64,000 bases of DNA from Euzebya tangerina (lineage in GTDB: Bacteria; Actinomycetota; Nitriliruptoria; Euzebyales; Euzebyaceae): assembly GCF_003074135.1 (NCBI RefSeq), contig NZ_PPDK01000001.1, positions 1,240,001 to 1,304,000 of the forward strand, read 5' to 3'. Shown here one piece after another: positions 8,083-17,240 of this stretch (the first letter of the stretch is position 1; every line of letters starts with the position of its first letter). The position numbers and the translations under genes are program-made. Under the pieces are notes generated by a model. It searched no databases. It had not been told where the DNA came from and saw nothing but the letters and a program-made list of their open reading frames with translations.

Positions 8083-8841
8083 TCATCCCTCGTAGGGCGA
8101 CTCGGGCTGCGGTATCTCCACCGTCGAGGTTGCGCTGAGCAGCGGGGGTTGGTCACTGAACTCGCCGATTACGTGCCCATCCCGGTTCTGCCACTCACCG
8201 ACCACCTCGACCCACTGATCGATCGGTGGGCTGAGGTCGGTGCCGCGCACCTCCACGCTGTAGGCGGTGCCGTCGGCTGCGCAGCAGGAGAGCGAGAAGC
8301 GGGTCAACACGAACCCGTCGGGCAGCGTGTCGGACACGAACCCCGTGAGCCGGACGGTCACATCGTCCAGGGACTCCTCGGTGTCGTACAGGGCTCGAGC
8401 GCTGAACTCCGACACGCGCAGCGGTACGGCGCCCTCGACGGCCTCGGGCAGCTCGGGGAATCCGGAGGTCGTCTGGACCACCGTGGTGGCCTGGCGATTG
8501 GCGGCGAAGGCGCCCAGTGGCGGAGGCGCCACCAGCAGCAGTGCGAACAGCGGCGCGGTCAGGAACCAGGCGATGCGCGGACCTCCCGCATGGTCATGGC
8601 CGTGCGCATGCGGGTGATCGGACCCCTCGACGGCGAGTTGCTCGTGGTCCAGTGCAGCCATGGCGCGCTGGTGACCGCGGTACAGCGTCACCACGCCGAG
8701 CACCGCGATGAGAATGCTGGCGACCAGCAGGATCGGGACGTAGTCGTCCTTGATGTAGGACAAGGCCAGCCCGCTGAGACAGAGGCGTATCGACACCGTC
8801 GCGAGTGCCAGCATCACCACGCCCTGTGTCCGTTGATCCAC
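8083..8841 (-). CDS. TIGR03943/DUF1980-like membrane protein
   Basis: A 252-residue protein resembling the YcgQ/TIGR03943 family, which is nearly always paired with a DUF318 permease, as here. Two N-terminal membrane helices flank a histidine cluster (HPHAHGHDH), a third helix follows, and an extracellular C-terminal domain contains SLSCCAADG, a pair of cysteines that could bind metal. The GTG start lies 21 bases after the permease stop, so the two are an operon. The role is unproven; metal export or metallochaperone-like delivery is the usual suggestion. Confidence 0.75.
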   Translation of the reverse strand: MDQRTQGVVMLALATVSIRLCLSGLALSYIKDDYVPILLVASILIAVLGVVTLYRGHQRAMAALDHEQLAVEGSDHPHAHGHDHAGGPRIAWFLTAPLFALLLVAPPPLGAFAANRQATTVVQTTSGFPELPEAVEGAVPLRVSEFSARALYDTEESLDDVTVRLTGFVSDTLPDGFVLTRFSLSCCAADGTAYSVEVRGTDLSPPIDQWVEVVGEWQNRDGHVIGEFSDQPPLLSATSTVEIPQPESPYEG

Positions 8842-8862
8842 GGTGTATCAGTCCGATCTGCT

Positions 8863-9909
8863 CTACAGGACAACCAATCCCTGCCGCCAGCCTAGGTCGC
8901 CGGTCAGCGCAGCGGCGATCAGACCCACCACCACGGCGCAGATGACCGCAACCACGAAGGTCAGCGGTGCGAAGCGGGCCGTGAATCGACGTCCGAACAC
9001 ACCGGCCTGCAGCGCGATCAGCTTGACGTCGACGGCCGGGCCAACCACCAGGAAGACCAGGCGCGACGTCAGCGAGAACTGGGTGAGGCCCACGGCGACG
9101 AAGGCATCGGCCTCGCTGCAGATGGCCAAGACGACGGCTAGGACCGCCATCGCGAGGATGGCGATGACCTCGTTGCCGGCCAGGACGTCGAGGATCGATC
9201 GGGGCACCGCGACCTGCAGCGTGGCCGCCGCCATGGCACCGATCACCAGCCAGCCGCCAGCGTGGACGAAGTCGTGCGAGGCCACCTGGACGAACATCGA
9301 CAGTGGTGTGGCGCTCTCGTCGTAGCCCTTGGCATCCCGAACGAGCGAGTTGTCGCCGAACTTCGCCCAGATCCATCCCACGATGATGGCGGCGGCCAGC
9401 GAGGCGACGAACCGCGCAGCGACGATGTCGAGGCGACCCGGGAACGCCACGGCCGTGGCTGCCAGGACAACGGGGTTGATGGCGGGCGCCGCCAACATGA
9501 AGGCGAACGCTGCTGCCGGGGACGCCCCCCGCGAGGCCAGACGGCCAGCGATCGGGACTGACCCGCACTCGCACCCCGGCAGGGCAAGTCCGGCGACGCC
9601 GGCAACAGGCACACCGAGCATCGGATTGCGGGGCATCAGCCGCATGAGCGCCGCAGGCGGCACGAACGCCGCGATGGCCCCGGACACGATCACTCCGAGG
9701 GCCAGGAACGGCAGTGCCTGGATCGTGATGGACACGAAGATGGTCGACCAGGTCTGCAGGGCGGGGTTCTGAAGAAGCCCATCGAAGAGCGGTCGCAGCA
9801 GGACCGCGACGATCACCGCGACGGCGAGCAGGATCAAGCCGGACGGGCGATCTCCACGCGTCTGGTTGGTCTCCGCGGTCTCGCTGCTGCTGGTGGTCGG
9901 CGTTGACAC
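8863..9909 (-). CDS. DUF318/YraQ-like permease
   Basis: A 348-residue membrane protein with eight or so hydrophobic segments. PGCECGSVPIAGRL and MLAAPAINPVVL are signatures of the DUF318 (YraQ/ArsP-like) permeases; the Cys-x-Cys in the membrane could ligate a soft metal or metalloid. It starts with GTG; TAGGCT at 9918-9923 ends 8 bases upstream, so the message is probably leaderless. The TIGR03943-like protein follows. The pair interrupts a run of surface-polysaccharide genes on the other strand and may be unrelated to them. Confidence 0.78.
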   Translation of the reverse strand: MSTPTTSSSETAETNQTRGDRPSGLILLAVAVIVAVLLRPLFDGLLQNPALQTWSTIFVSITIQALPFLALGVIVSGAIAAFVPPAALMRLMPRNPMLGVPVAGVAGLALPGCECGSVPIAGRLASRGASPAAAFAFMLAAPAINPVVLAATAVAFPGRLDIVAARFVASLAAAIIVGWIWAKFGDNSLVRDAKGYDESATPLSMFVQVASHDFVHAGGWLVIGAMAAATLQVAVPRSILDVLAGNEVIAILAMAVLAVVLAICSEADAFVAVGLTQFSLTSRLVFLVVGPAVDVKLIALQAGVFGRRFTARFAPLTFVVAVICAVVVGLIAAALTGDLGWRQGLVVL

Positions 9910-10043
9910 GGTGGCAGAGCCTACCGACCTGCGTGAGGAACCAAGCCGAATTCAGCATTACTGACAGATAGTTACGAATAACTAGCCGTTAGGTAATCGA
10001 GGGTAATGGCCGATTACTGGGAGGTCTCGACCAGGAGCCTTCC
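9910..10043. promoter_or_regulatory. AT-rich divergent control region
   Basis: This 134-bp gap is strikingly richer in A+T than its surroundings between about 9950 and 10020. It holds the -10 for the permease gene (9918-9923, minus strand) and an inverted repeat GTAATCG (9993-9999)/CGATTAC (10011-10017). A smaller GTTA/TAAC pair lies at 9971-9982. An AGGAG ribosome-binding site precedes the ATG at 10044. Which regulator binds here is unknown. Confidence 0.45.
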
Positions 10044-12323
10044 ATGTCCCCCTCATCGCGGTTCACGCTCATCATCGCACTTGTCCTGACCGTGTTCATG
10101 GTCGTTCCCCCGGTTGTCGCCCAGACCGGAACACCAGACCCCGGCGCCGTTGCCTCGGACCGCTTCGCCGGGCCGACGCGCATCGACACCTCCGCCGCGG
10201 TGGCGCGTGCCATGTTCCCGCAGGGTGCGGAGGAGGCCGTGGTCGTCTCGGCCACCCGGTTCCAGGAGGCGCTGGCCGGTGCGCCCCTGGCCGCCGGGCT
10301 GCGTGCCCCGGTCATCGCCACCTACCCCGACACGCTCGACCCGGTCGTCGCCGAGACCCTGGACGCGTTGGGGACGCAGCGCGTGACACTGCTGGGGGAC
10401 ACCACCGTGGTGAGCGCCGAGGTCGGGAAGGCCCTGGTCGACCGAGGCCTCCACGTCCGTCGCATCGCGGGGCAGGGGCCCTTCGCCACTGCCGCGGCAA
10501 TCGCCCGGGAGACGGCGGCCACAACTGGCATCCCCACGCTCGACGGTGCCGCCACCGTGCTGCTGGCCAGCGGTGAGGACTTCGCCGACGCGCTGTCGGC
10601 CAGCGCTCCCGCTGCCGCCGGTGGGTTCCCCCTGCTGCTCACTCGCGGCGAGGCGCTGCCAGCCGAGACGGTCGCGGCGCTCACCGACCTGCAACCCGAA
10701 CGCGTGGTCGTGTTCGGCGGCAGCCAAGCCGTGGCCGACACGGTGTTCGCCGCCATCGGTGAGGTGCGGACACCCGTCGGCCAGAGCTTGAACGCACTCG
10801 GCGTGACGGTCGAGCGTGTCGCCGGGCCGACCCGCACCGCCACAGCCGTGGCTGCTGCCGATCGCTTCGTCGCAGCGGGTCTGATGGATGGCGACAACGC
10901 GATCCTGGTCCGTGGCGACGACTTCCCGGACAACCTCACGGCATCCGCTGCCGCCCGCCAGTTGATGGCCCCGATCCTGCTGTCGGCGACCCGTGAGGTG
11001 CTCTCGCCCGATGCGGAGTCATGGCTGACCCGCACCTGCTCGACACTCGACCGGTTGGTGGTGATCGGTGGCGAGATGGCCGTGGATGCCGCGACCATGA
11101 CCGCCGCCGGCGCTGCTGCATCGTGCCCCGATGGGGGCGAGTCCAGCACGGACGAGCAGGCACCGTCTCCGGCCGAGGCCCCCGAGAGCCCGTCCGGTGA
11201 CCCGGCCCCGCCCACGCTGCCGGGGCAGGCCGCCCCGCCCGTCGCGGACGCGGGGCCGGCGCCCAGTCCGGAGCCGGTCCAGGTTCCCACGCCGGATCCT
11301 GAGCCAACGCCGACCCCAGATCCTGAGCCGACGCCCGACCCTGAGCCCACGCCCGACCCCGAGCCGACGCCGACGCCGACCCCTGATCCTGAGCCGACGC
11401 CGGACCCGGATCCTGAGCCCACGCCCGACCCCGATCCTGAGCCCTCGCCGGACCCCGAGCCGAGCATCCCCGGTCTCCCCGCACCCGGCTACGTCCGCTG
11501 GGGAGCGGCCGTCGGCGGCAACGCCGACCCCGTCCTCCGCCATGAGGTCCCCGCCGGCGAGGTCCTCGGCGTCCGTCGGACCTTCTTCCAGTGGCGCCAC
11601 CGGACCACCAGCCTGATCACGATGGTCGAGGGCGACCTGGCGGCCGGCCGGCTGCCGTGGGTCTCCGTCAAGACGCCGTCGTGGGCCGCGATGGGTGCCG
11701 GTCAGCACGACGCCGAGATCGATGAGATGCTGCTGGCGCTCGAGGCAACCGGCGGACCGGTGTGGCTGACCATCCATCACGAGCCCGAGGGTGGGGGTGG
11801 TGTCAACGCTCCTGATGACCCCGCAGGTCCCGCTGGCCACGTGGCCATGAACCGTCGGGTCCGCGACCGAATCGACGCCCTGGGCGTGCAGAACATCGCC
11901 CTGGTCAGCGTCTTCATGGACTACACCTGGGAGCCCTCCTCCGGCCGGGACATCAACGAGTGGTGGGACGACGGCATCTATGACGTCATGGGTGTCGACG
12001 TGTACCGCTACCGCGAGGCGTCGCTCATCACGGAGAACTGGCACCGCGTGCGCGCCTTCGCCGAGGCCAAGGGTGTCCCCGTGGCCATCGGGGAGTGGGG
12101 TGTCCGCGGCGCGGACGCTGCCGCCGGACAGCGTGTCCAGGAGTGGTTCGACATGGCTGCCGGGTCACACGCCGACGGGGGTGGGGCCCGCGTCGTCGCG
12201 ATGGCCGCCTTTGACTCCGGACTCAACTCCCCGTCCGGGTCATGGGAGCTGGTGGGCGAGCAGCTCCGGGTGTTCCAGGACCTGCTGACCGACCCGCGCG
12301 CGGTCCAGAACGACGACGTCTAG
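10044..12323 (+). CDS. CWB2-anchored GH26-like glycosidase, copy 2
   Basis: 759 residues with the same plan as the gene at 5076: signal peptide ending near VVAQ, three CWB2 repeats (about 35-355), a long Pro/Glu/Asp/Thr linker (about 365-475, encoded by a DNA repeat) and a GH26-like domain. The putative catalytic residues are Glu580 in TIHHEPEG and Glu684 in IGEWG. The catalytic domains of the copies are very alike (PWVSVKTPSWAAMG, GGGGVNAPDDPAGPAGHVAM), while the wall-binding parts differ more, so selection appears to hold the enzyme part. The start has a clear AGGAG. It is the first gene of a plus-strand set with the GT2 and polymerase genes, so it may trim or remodel the polymer they make. 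Confidence 0.8.
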   Translation: MSPSSRFTLIIALVLTVFMVVPPVVAQTGTPDPGAVASDRFAGPTRIDTSAAVARAMFPQGAEEAVVVSATRFQEALAGAPLAAGLRAPVIATYPDTLDPVVAETLDALGTQRVTLLGDTTVVSAEVGKALVDRGLHVRRIAGQGPFATAAAIARETAATTGIPTLDGAATVLLASGEDFADALSASAPAAAGGFPLLLTRGEALPAETVAALTDLQPERVVVFGGSQAVADTVFAAIGEVRTPVGQSLNALGVTVERVAGPTRTATAVAAADRFVAAGLMDGDNAILVRGDDFPDNLTASAAARQLMAPILLSATREVLSPDAESWLTRTCSTLDRLVVIGGEMAVDAATMTAAGAAASCPDGGESSTDEQAPSPAEAPESPSGDPAPPTLPGQAAPPVADAGPAPSPEPVQVPTPDPEPTPTPDPEPTPDPEPTPDPEPTPTPTPDPEPTPDPDPEPTPDPDPEPSPDPEPSIPGLPAPGYVRWGAAVGGNADPVLRHEVPAGEVLGVRRTFFQWRHRTTSLITMVEGDLAAGRLPWVSVKTPSWAAMGAGQHDAEIDEMLLALEATGGPVWLTIHHEPEGGGGVNAPDDPAGPAGHVAMNRRVRDRIDALGVQNIALVSVFMDYTWEPSSGRDINEWWDDGIYDVMGVDVYRYREASLITENWHRVRAFAEAKGVPVAIGEWGVRGADAAAGQRVQEWFDMAAGSHADGGGARVVAMAAFDSGLNSPSGSWELVGEQLRVFQDLLTDPRAVQNDDV
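11292..11462. repeat. Pro-Glu-Pro-Thr linker repeats
   Basis: Imperfect tandem units of 12-18 bp built on GATCCTGAGCC(G/C)ACGCC encode a PEPTPDP-type spacer between the wall-binding and catalytic domains. Such stretches readily vary in copy number. Confidence 0.8.
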
Positions 12324-12351
12324 GCCGCCGTCGGCCAGTACCCTCGTCAGG

Positions 12352-13290
12352 ATGGAGCGCGACGTGACCGAGCGTGCAGACGCTGTCGCTGTGTCAGCGG
12401 TCATCTGCACCGTCGACCGACCGAAGCTGCTGCGGGCTGCCATTGCTGCCGTGGCGGCCCAGGACTTCGATGGCGTCATCGAGACAATCGTCGTGTTCGA
12501 CAACCGCGAGCCCGATCTGACCCTCGCGTCCGACGACCCGCAGCGGCCGGTCCGGGTCCTCGCCAACAACCGGACGCCCGGCCTGGCCGGTGCCCGAAAC
12601 ACGGGCCTCCTGGCCGCGACCGGCACCTACGTGGCCCTGTGCGATGACGACGACGAGTGGCGCCCCGCCAAGACCCGGGCGCAGGTGGAGGCACTCGACC
12701 GACGCCCCGACCGACATGTCGCCGTCACGGGGATGGTCATCCAGTACGACGGCAAGCAGATCGAACGCATCTGGCCCCACGCCGAGCTCACGCTGGAGGA
12801 TGTGACGTCCTCTCGTGCCCAGGACGCCCACCCCTCGTCGATCCTGGCTCGTCGCGACGCCATCATCACCACCATCGGGCTGGTCGACGAGGCGTTGCCC
12901 GCGAGCTACGGCGAAGACCACGATCTGCTGATCCGAGCGGCTCGCGTAGCACCGATCGTCGTGGTCCGGCGACCCCTCATCGACGTCGCCTGGCATCGCG
13001 CGTCCCACTTCTCCGACCCGTGGCAGAAGCTCATCGACGGCACCAGCTATCTGGTGGCCAAGCACCCGGAGCTCCGCAGCAACCGTCGTGGCTACGCCAA
13101 CATGCGCGGTCGACAGGCCTTCGCCCACGCGGCCCTGGGCGACACCACGACGGCGCGGCGCGTGGCCCTGGACAGTCTGCGCCACAACCCGATCGACAAG
13201 CGCGCCGCGGTGGCGCTGATCGTCTCCACGGGTCTGGTCCCCATCACAGCTGCACAGCGACTGGCCAACGCCCTGGGACGCGGGATCTGA
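12352..13290 (+). CDS. Glycosyltransferase family 2
   Basis: A 312-residue GT-A fold transferase. VSAVICTVDRPKLL opens the nucleotide-binding half, GLAGARNTGLLAATG follows, and CDDDDEW carries the DxD metal/sugar-nucleotide motif. A helical C-terminal tail ends near GRGI. TACCCT at 12339-12344 ends 7 bases before the ATG, so this gene may have its own leaderless transcript besides readthrough from the CWB2 gene. The polymerase gene follows after 5 bases. Donor and acceptor sugars are unknown; it probably adds a residue to the lipid-linked repeat unit of the polysaccharide. Confidence 0.85.
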   Translation: MERDVTERADAVAVSAVICTVDRPKLLRAAIAAVAAQDFDGVIETIVVFDNREPDLTLASDDPQRPVRVLANNRTPGLAGARNTGLLAATGTYVALCDDDDEWRPAKTRAQVEALDRRPDRHVAVTGMVIQYDGKQIERIWPHAELTLEDVTSSRAQDAHPSSILARRDAIITTIGLVDEALPASYGEDHDLLIRAARVAPIVVVRRPLIDVAWHRASHFSDPWQKLIDGTSYLVAKHPELRSNRRGYANMRGRQAFAHAALGDTTTARRVALDSLRHNPIDKRAAVALIVSTGLVPITAAQRLANALGRGI

Positions 13291-13295
13291 CCGCG

Positions 13296-14618
13296 GTGCC
13301 GGTGATCGCTGCACCCGAGTCACCCCGACCGCGAACCACTGCGCAGGGTCGGTCGGCTGCTCGGCACGCTGACCGTGTGGCCCGTCGGGTCGCGTGGCCC
13401 TTGTGGTTGGCCTTGCCGGGATTCCCGATCCTGTGGCTGCTCGGCGCCTCGCCCATGGTGTGGGTGATCCTGGCCGTCCCGATGGCCGCGCAGCTGGTGA
13501 TGCGGTCGCGGGTGCACATTCCGCCCGGCTTCGCCGTGTTCGTGCTGTTCCTGGCCTGGGTGCTGCTGACCGGAACCCAGGTCGACACCACGGGTCGTGG
13601 GATCGCCTTCATCTACCGCTGGTCGCAGTTCGCGGCGGCCGGCGTGGCGTTTGTCTACGTCTACAACCTGGACGACCGGGTGGACACCGGCCGCATCCTG
13701 CGCTGGCTCGCGGCTCTCTGGGTGATCGTGGTCATCGGCGGCTACCTGGCCCTCGTCGCGCCCGAGTTCGCCAAACCCAACCCGCTGCTCTCACTCCTGC
13801 CACGGGCCATCGCGCGGGACGAGTTCGTGCAGACCCTGCTGGAGCCCGACTTCGCGCAACTGCACGTCTTCCTGGGGTACCCCTTGCCCCGACCTGCCGC
13901 GCCCTTCCCCTACACCAACACGTGGGGAGCCACGTTCGCCTTGCTCCTCCCAGCCGTGGCCGGCGCCGCGCTCGCGAGCCCGAACAACCGCTGGCTCCGG
14001 GGCGTCATGATCGCCTCCATCGTTCCGGCGATCATGTCGGTCAATCGCGGCATGTGGCTGTCGATCGGCGCGTGGTTGGTCTTCGCGCTGGTGCAGCGAT
14101 CCTCGCCACGGATCCGTCGCACGGTCGCCATCATCAGCGCCGGCTTGATGGTGATCCTCCTGGTGGCCAGCCTCTCGACACTCGGTGATGTGGTCCGGGA
14201 TCGTCTCTCGGCGCCGCACAGCAACAGCGCCCGAGCCGATGTCGTCGAGGGCACCGTGGCCGGCATCATCGAGTCGCCCTTCCTCGGGTACGGCGCGCCA
14301 CGACCGTTCGAGGGGTCGGGCATCCGACCTCCGCTGGGCACCCAGGGCCAGCTGTGGTACCTCGGCTTCTCCCACGGCGTGCCGGCTGTGATCCTCCTGC
14401 TGGTCTTCTTCGTGCTGGTCTACCGGCGGCTGAATCGTGGGTTGGCGCCGACCAGCGGCCTGTGGGCGCGAAGCTCCCTGGTCATCCTGGCCGTGCTCCT
14501 CCCGGTGTACGACGTCGAGGGGGTGGCCATGACCGTGGTGTTCGTGCTGGCCGCTGCGGCCCTGCGCGAAGAGCGGTTGGCTGGCGAGGCGACCCGGCGC
14601 CGCCCGATCACGCCGTGA
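13296..14618 (+). CDS. O-antigen polymerase/ligase-like (Wzy-like) membrane protein
   Basis: A 440-residue polytopic protein with about eleven hydrophobic segments. A large loop (about residues 150-210) contains PRAIARDEFVQTLLEPDF and FPYTNTWGATFALLLP; NRGMWLSIGAWL and a later GYGAPRPFEGSG loop are typical of the Wzy_C/O-antigen ligase family. It would polymerise repeat units outside the membrane, matching the Wzx and Wzz genes nearby. I chose the GTG at 13296 because it follows the GT2 stop closely; an alternative GTG lies two codons on. Its stop overlaps the next start as GTGA. Confidence 0.78.
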   Translation: MPVIAAPESPRPRTTAQGRSAARHADRVARRVAWPLWLALPGFPILWLLGASPMVWVILAVPMAAQLVMRSRVHIPPGFAVFVLFLAWVLLTGTQVDTTGRGIAFIYRWSQFAAAGVAFVYVYNLDDRVDTGRILRWLAALWVIVVIGGYLALVAPEFAKPNPLLSLLPRAIARDEFVQTLLEPDFAQLHVFLGYPLPRPAAPFPYTNTWGATFALLLPAVAGAALASPNNRWLRGVMIASIVPAIMSVNRGMWLSIGAWLVFALVQRSSPRIRRTVAIISAGLMVILLVASLSTLGDVVRDRLSAPHSNSARADVVEGTVAGIIESPFLGYGAPRPFEGSGIRPPLGTQGQLWYLGFSHGVPAVILLLVFFVLVYRRLNRGLAPTSGLWARSSLVILAVLLPVYDVEGVAMTVVFVLAAAALREERLAGEATRRRPITP

Positions 14619-15613
14619 GGCGTGCCCTCGCTGCAGCGATCACCGTGATCCTGGTGATGGCACTGGCGCTGCTCCAGGATGTGCCAGCAGGTGAGGAGGT
14701 GGCCCCGCCGGCGACCGGGGAGCAGCCGCTCGTCGCCGAGGAGTCCGCCCCACTGCCCCCGGGCGTCCCGCCTCCGGGAACGGTCCTGTGGGGGGCAGCC
14801 GTCGGTGGCAACGATGATCCTGTTCCTCGCCATGAGGCACCAACCGGCCAGGTCCTCGGCGTGCGGCGGACGTTCTTCCAGTGGGATGCGCGTGCCACAG
14901 GCCTGGTCACCACTGCCGAGTCGGACCTGGCAGCCGGTCGGGTGCCGTGGGTGTCGGTGAAGACACCGTCGTGGGATGCGATGGCGGCCGGTGGCCACGA
15001 CGACGAGATCGATGACCTGCTGCTGGCGCTCGGGGCCCTCGATGGTCCGGTCTGGCTCACCATCCACCATGAACCCGAGGGTGGGGGTGGGGTGAACGCC
15101 CCGGACGACCCGGCAGGTCCGGACGGTCACGTCGGGATGAACCGCCGCGTCCGGGAGCGCCTGACCGAACTCGAGGTCACCAACGTGGCCCTGGTCGGCG
15201 TCTTCATGGACTGGACCTGGGACGAGCGCTCGGGGCGCGACATCGACGAGTGGTGGGCTGATGGCCTCTACGACCTGCTCGGCGTGGACACCTACCGCCG
15301 CCAGCCGGGCTCGTTGCTCACCGACAACTGGCAGCGGATCCGCACCTGGGCGCAGGACCGGGACGTGCCAATCGCGGTCGGGGAGTGGGGGCTGCGAGGC
15401 ACCGATCAGGCAGCTGGCGCCCACGTCCGGGAGTGGTTCGAGATGGCGGCGGCGTCACACGCCGACGGGGCTGGGGCGCGGGTCGTGGGGCTGGCGGCCT
15501 TCGACTCGGGTCTGAACTCTCCGGGTGGCTCCTGGGAGCTCCGGGGTGCGCAGCTGGAGGTCTTCCACGAGCTCCTGGCCGACCCGCGCGCTGCCACATG
15601 GTCCCCTCGTTAG
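14615..15613 (+). CDS. GH26-like secreted glycosidase, copy 3 (no wall anchor)
   Basis: 332 residues: an N-terminal hydrophobic signal or anchor (RRALAAAITVILVMALALL), a short Pro-rich spacer and a GH26-like domain like those in the genes at 5076 and 10044. The putative catalytic residues are Glu153 (TIHHEPEG) and Glu257 (VGEWG). The CWB2 repeats are absent, so it is either released or held only by the N-terminal helix. Its GTG overlaps the polymerase stop by four bases, so it is translationally coupled to the polymerase. That ties this enzyme family to polysaccharide assembly rather than to feeding on outside polymers. Confidence 0.78.
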   Translation: MRRALAAAITVILVMALALLQDVPAGEEVAPPATGEQPLVAEESAPLPPGVPPPGTVLWGAAVGGNDDPVPRHEAPTGQVLGVRRTFFQWDARATGLVTTAESDLAAGRVPWVSVKTPSWDAMAAGGHDDEIDDLLLALGALDGPVWLTIHHEPEGGGGVNAPDDPAGPDGHVGMNRRVRERLTELEVTNVALVGVFMDWTWDERSGRDIDEWWADGLYDLLGVDTYRRQPGSLLTDNWQRIRTWAQDRDVPIAVGEWGLRGTDQAAGAHVREWFEMAAASHADGAGARVVGLAAFDSGLNSPGGSWELRGAQLEVFHELLADPRAATWSPR

Positions 15614-15674
15614 CCGGGGTGTCCGCTTCGTTCGGACGACCGGACAGAGGTCACACGCACGGCGCGCGGTTCTG

Positions 15675-17240
15675 CTAGCTCGCGTCCACGCTCCAGGAGG
15701 CCTCGTCTTCCGCGTCCACGCGCTGTGCCGGTGCCGGCCGGGTCATGCCGCTCAGCCGACCGACGAGGTCGAAGCGGCCGGAGCCGTGGACGACGACGCC
15801 GAGGACCGGCAGCCCGACCTGCTCCAGCATGACCTGGGTCTCGGCCAGCTCGCTGCGCTTCGTCTGCCCCTCCCGGACCGCCAGGACCATGCCGCTGGAC
15901 AGGCTCCGCAGCTCCAGCGCGTCGACTGACTGCGACAGCGGAAGGGCGTCCACGATGACGAAGTCGTACTTGGCCGCGACCTGGTCCAGCAGCTTGGTCA
16001 TCGACTCGCGGTTGAGGCCGTAGCGATCCTTGGACTGCGCGTCCTCATCCAGCGGGATGACGTGCAGTCGGGAAGGGTGGCGCAGCTTGATGATCTTGCG
16101 TGAGGCGTCCACGAAGGCGGGCTCGTGCTTGTCGCCGAACTCCGTCAGCAACTCATCGACGGCCGGGTGCGAGGGCGCGACGTCGACCAGCAGCACGCTG
16201 TACTCACCCGCCAGCGTGACCGCCAGGTTCACCGCGGTGGACGTGCGCTCGATCATCGGCTCCACGCTGGCCACGATGATGGCGTCGGGACGGCGTCGGT
16301 CCAGCGTCAACGCCAGGCGTCGGTACGCGTTGATCGTGGCCACGCGTTCACCTGCGGAGGCCTCCCCACCAGGAACGACCGAGAGGACCTGGGTTCGAAG
16401 GATCCGACCGGCCAGGCCGGCGTCGTTGAGATCATCGTCCAGGCGATCGCGCAGCAACGCGACGGCGACACCGGTGATCAGACCAGCCACCAGCGCGATC
16501 AGACCTGTCCGTGCCCGGCCCGGCGAGGACGGGCTGTTCGGCTCCGCAGGCGGACCGATGACCTCGCCGGGGTCCACACGCCGTGCGGTGGCGTTGGTCA
16601 GCTCACCGGTCAGCATCGAGACCTGATCCTGCAGCAGCGCCCGCCGATTCTCGGCGGCCAGGAACGCGAACGACCCCTCCTCGGCTGCCGCGAGCTCCGT
16701 CGTGGTCTCGGCCAGCGACTCCGCCACCGTGTCCAGCTGTGACTGCAGGTCCTCGATGGCCTGGTCAAGCGCCTCGTTGGCCCGCTCCCCCCGGTAGCCG
16801 ATGTAGGCGTCGGCGACGGCTGCAGCACCCTGGGCTGCCCCGCTGGCGCTGGTGGCCGTGTAGGTGATCTGCAGCACCTGGCCATCGGCGGGGGCATCCA
16901 CGCTGATGCGGCGCTGGGCCTCGCGGACGTCCGCCGCGTCAGGGAGGTCGGACAGGGCCCGTCCGATCACCACAGCCGAAGTCAGGATCTGCTGCTCGGT
17001 GTCGAGGTCCGGAGCGCGATCAGGCGCGTCCAGGGTGTCCAGCGGATTGCTGGTCAGCGGCCGGATGAGCACCGTCGCGGTCGACTCGAACGACGTCGGC
17101 GAGAGCGTGGCGTAGACCAGCGCCAGCAGCAGCACCCCGATGGCGACGCCCACGATCAGCGGTGCCTGGCGTCGCAGGACGCGGAGGTAGTCGCCCAGCC
17201 CGGGGAGTTCCTCGTACTGGGTTGGTGTGGTCTCGCTCAT
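15675..17240 (-). CDS. Wzz/BY-kinase-like chain-length protein with degenerate ATP site
   Basis: 521 residues. The N-terminal Wzz domain has membrane helices at about 30-50 and 245-265, enclosing a coiled-coil periplasmic part (about 160-220). The C-terminal half has the fold pattern of CpsD/Wzc tyrosine kinases: a Walker B-like YDFVIVDALPLSQS near 425 and a Walker A'-like VLLVDVAPSHP near 345. The Walker A site reads SVEPMIERTSTAVNLA where kinases have a Gly-Lys-Ser/Thr core, so the ATP-binding lysine is lost. There is no clear C-terminal tyrosine cluster. It probably sets chain length without kinase activity. It is the last gene of the seven-gene operon; its ATG overlaps the preceding stop by 4 bases. 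Confidence 0.82.
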   Translation of the reverse strand: MSETTPTQYEELPGLGDYLRVLRRQAPLIVGVAIGVLLLALVYATLSPTSFESTATVLIRPLTSNPLDTLDAPDRAPDLDTEQQILTSAVVIGRALSDLPDAADVREAQRRISVDAPADGQVLQITYTATSASGAAQGAAAVADAYIGYRGERANEALDQAIEDLQSQLDTVAESLAETTTELAAAEEGSFAFLAAENRRALLQDQVSMLTGELTNATARRVDPGEVIGPPAEPNSPSSPGRARTGLIALVAGLITGVAVALLRDRLDDDLNDAGLAGRILRTQVLSVVPGGEASAGERVATINAYRRLALTLDRRRPDAIIVASVEPMIERTSTAVNLAVTLAGEYSVLLVDVAPSHPAVDELLTEFGDKHEPAFVDASRKIIKLRHPSRLHVIPLDEDAQSKDRYGLNRESMTKLLDQVAAKYDFVIVDALPLSQSVDALELRSLSSGMVLAVREGQTKRSELAETQVMLEQVGLPVLGVVVHGSGRFDLVGRLSGMTRPAPAQRVDAEDEASWSVDAS

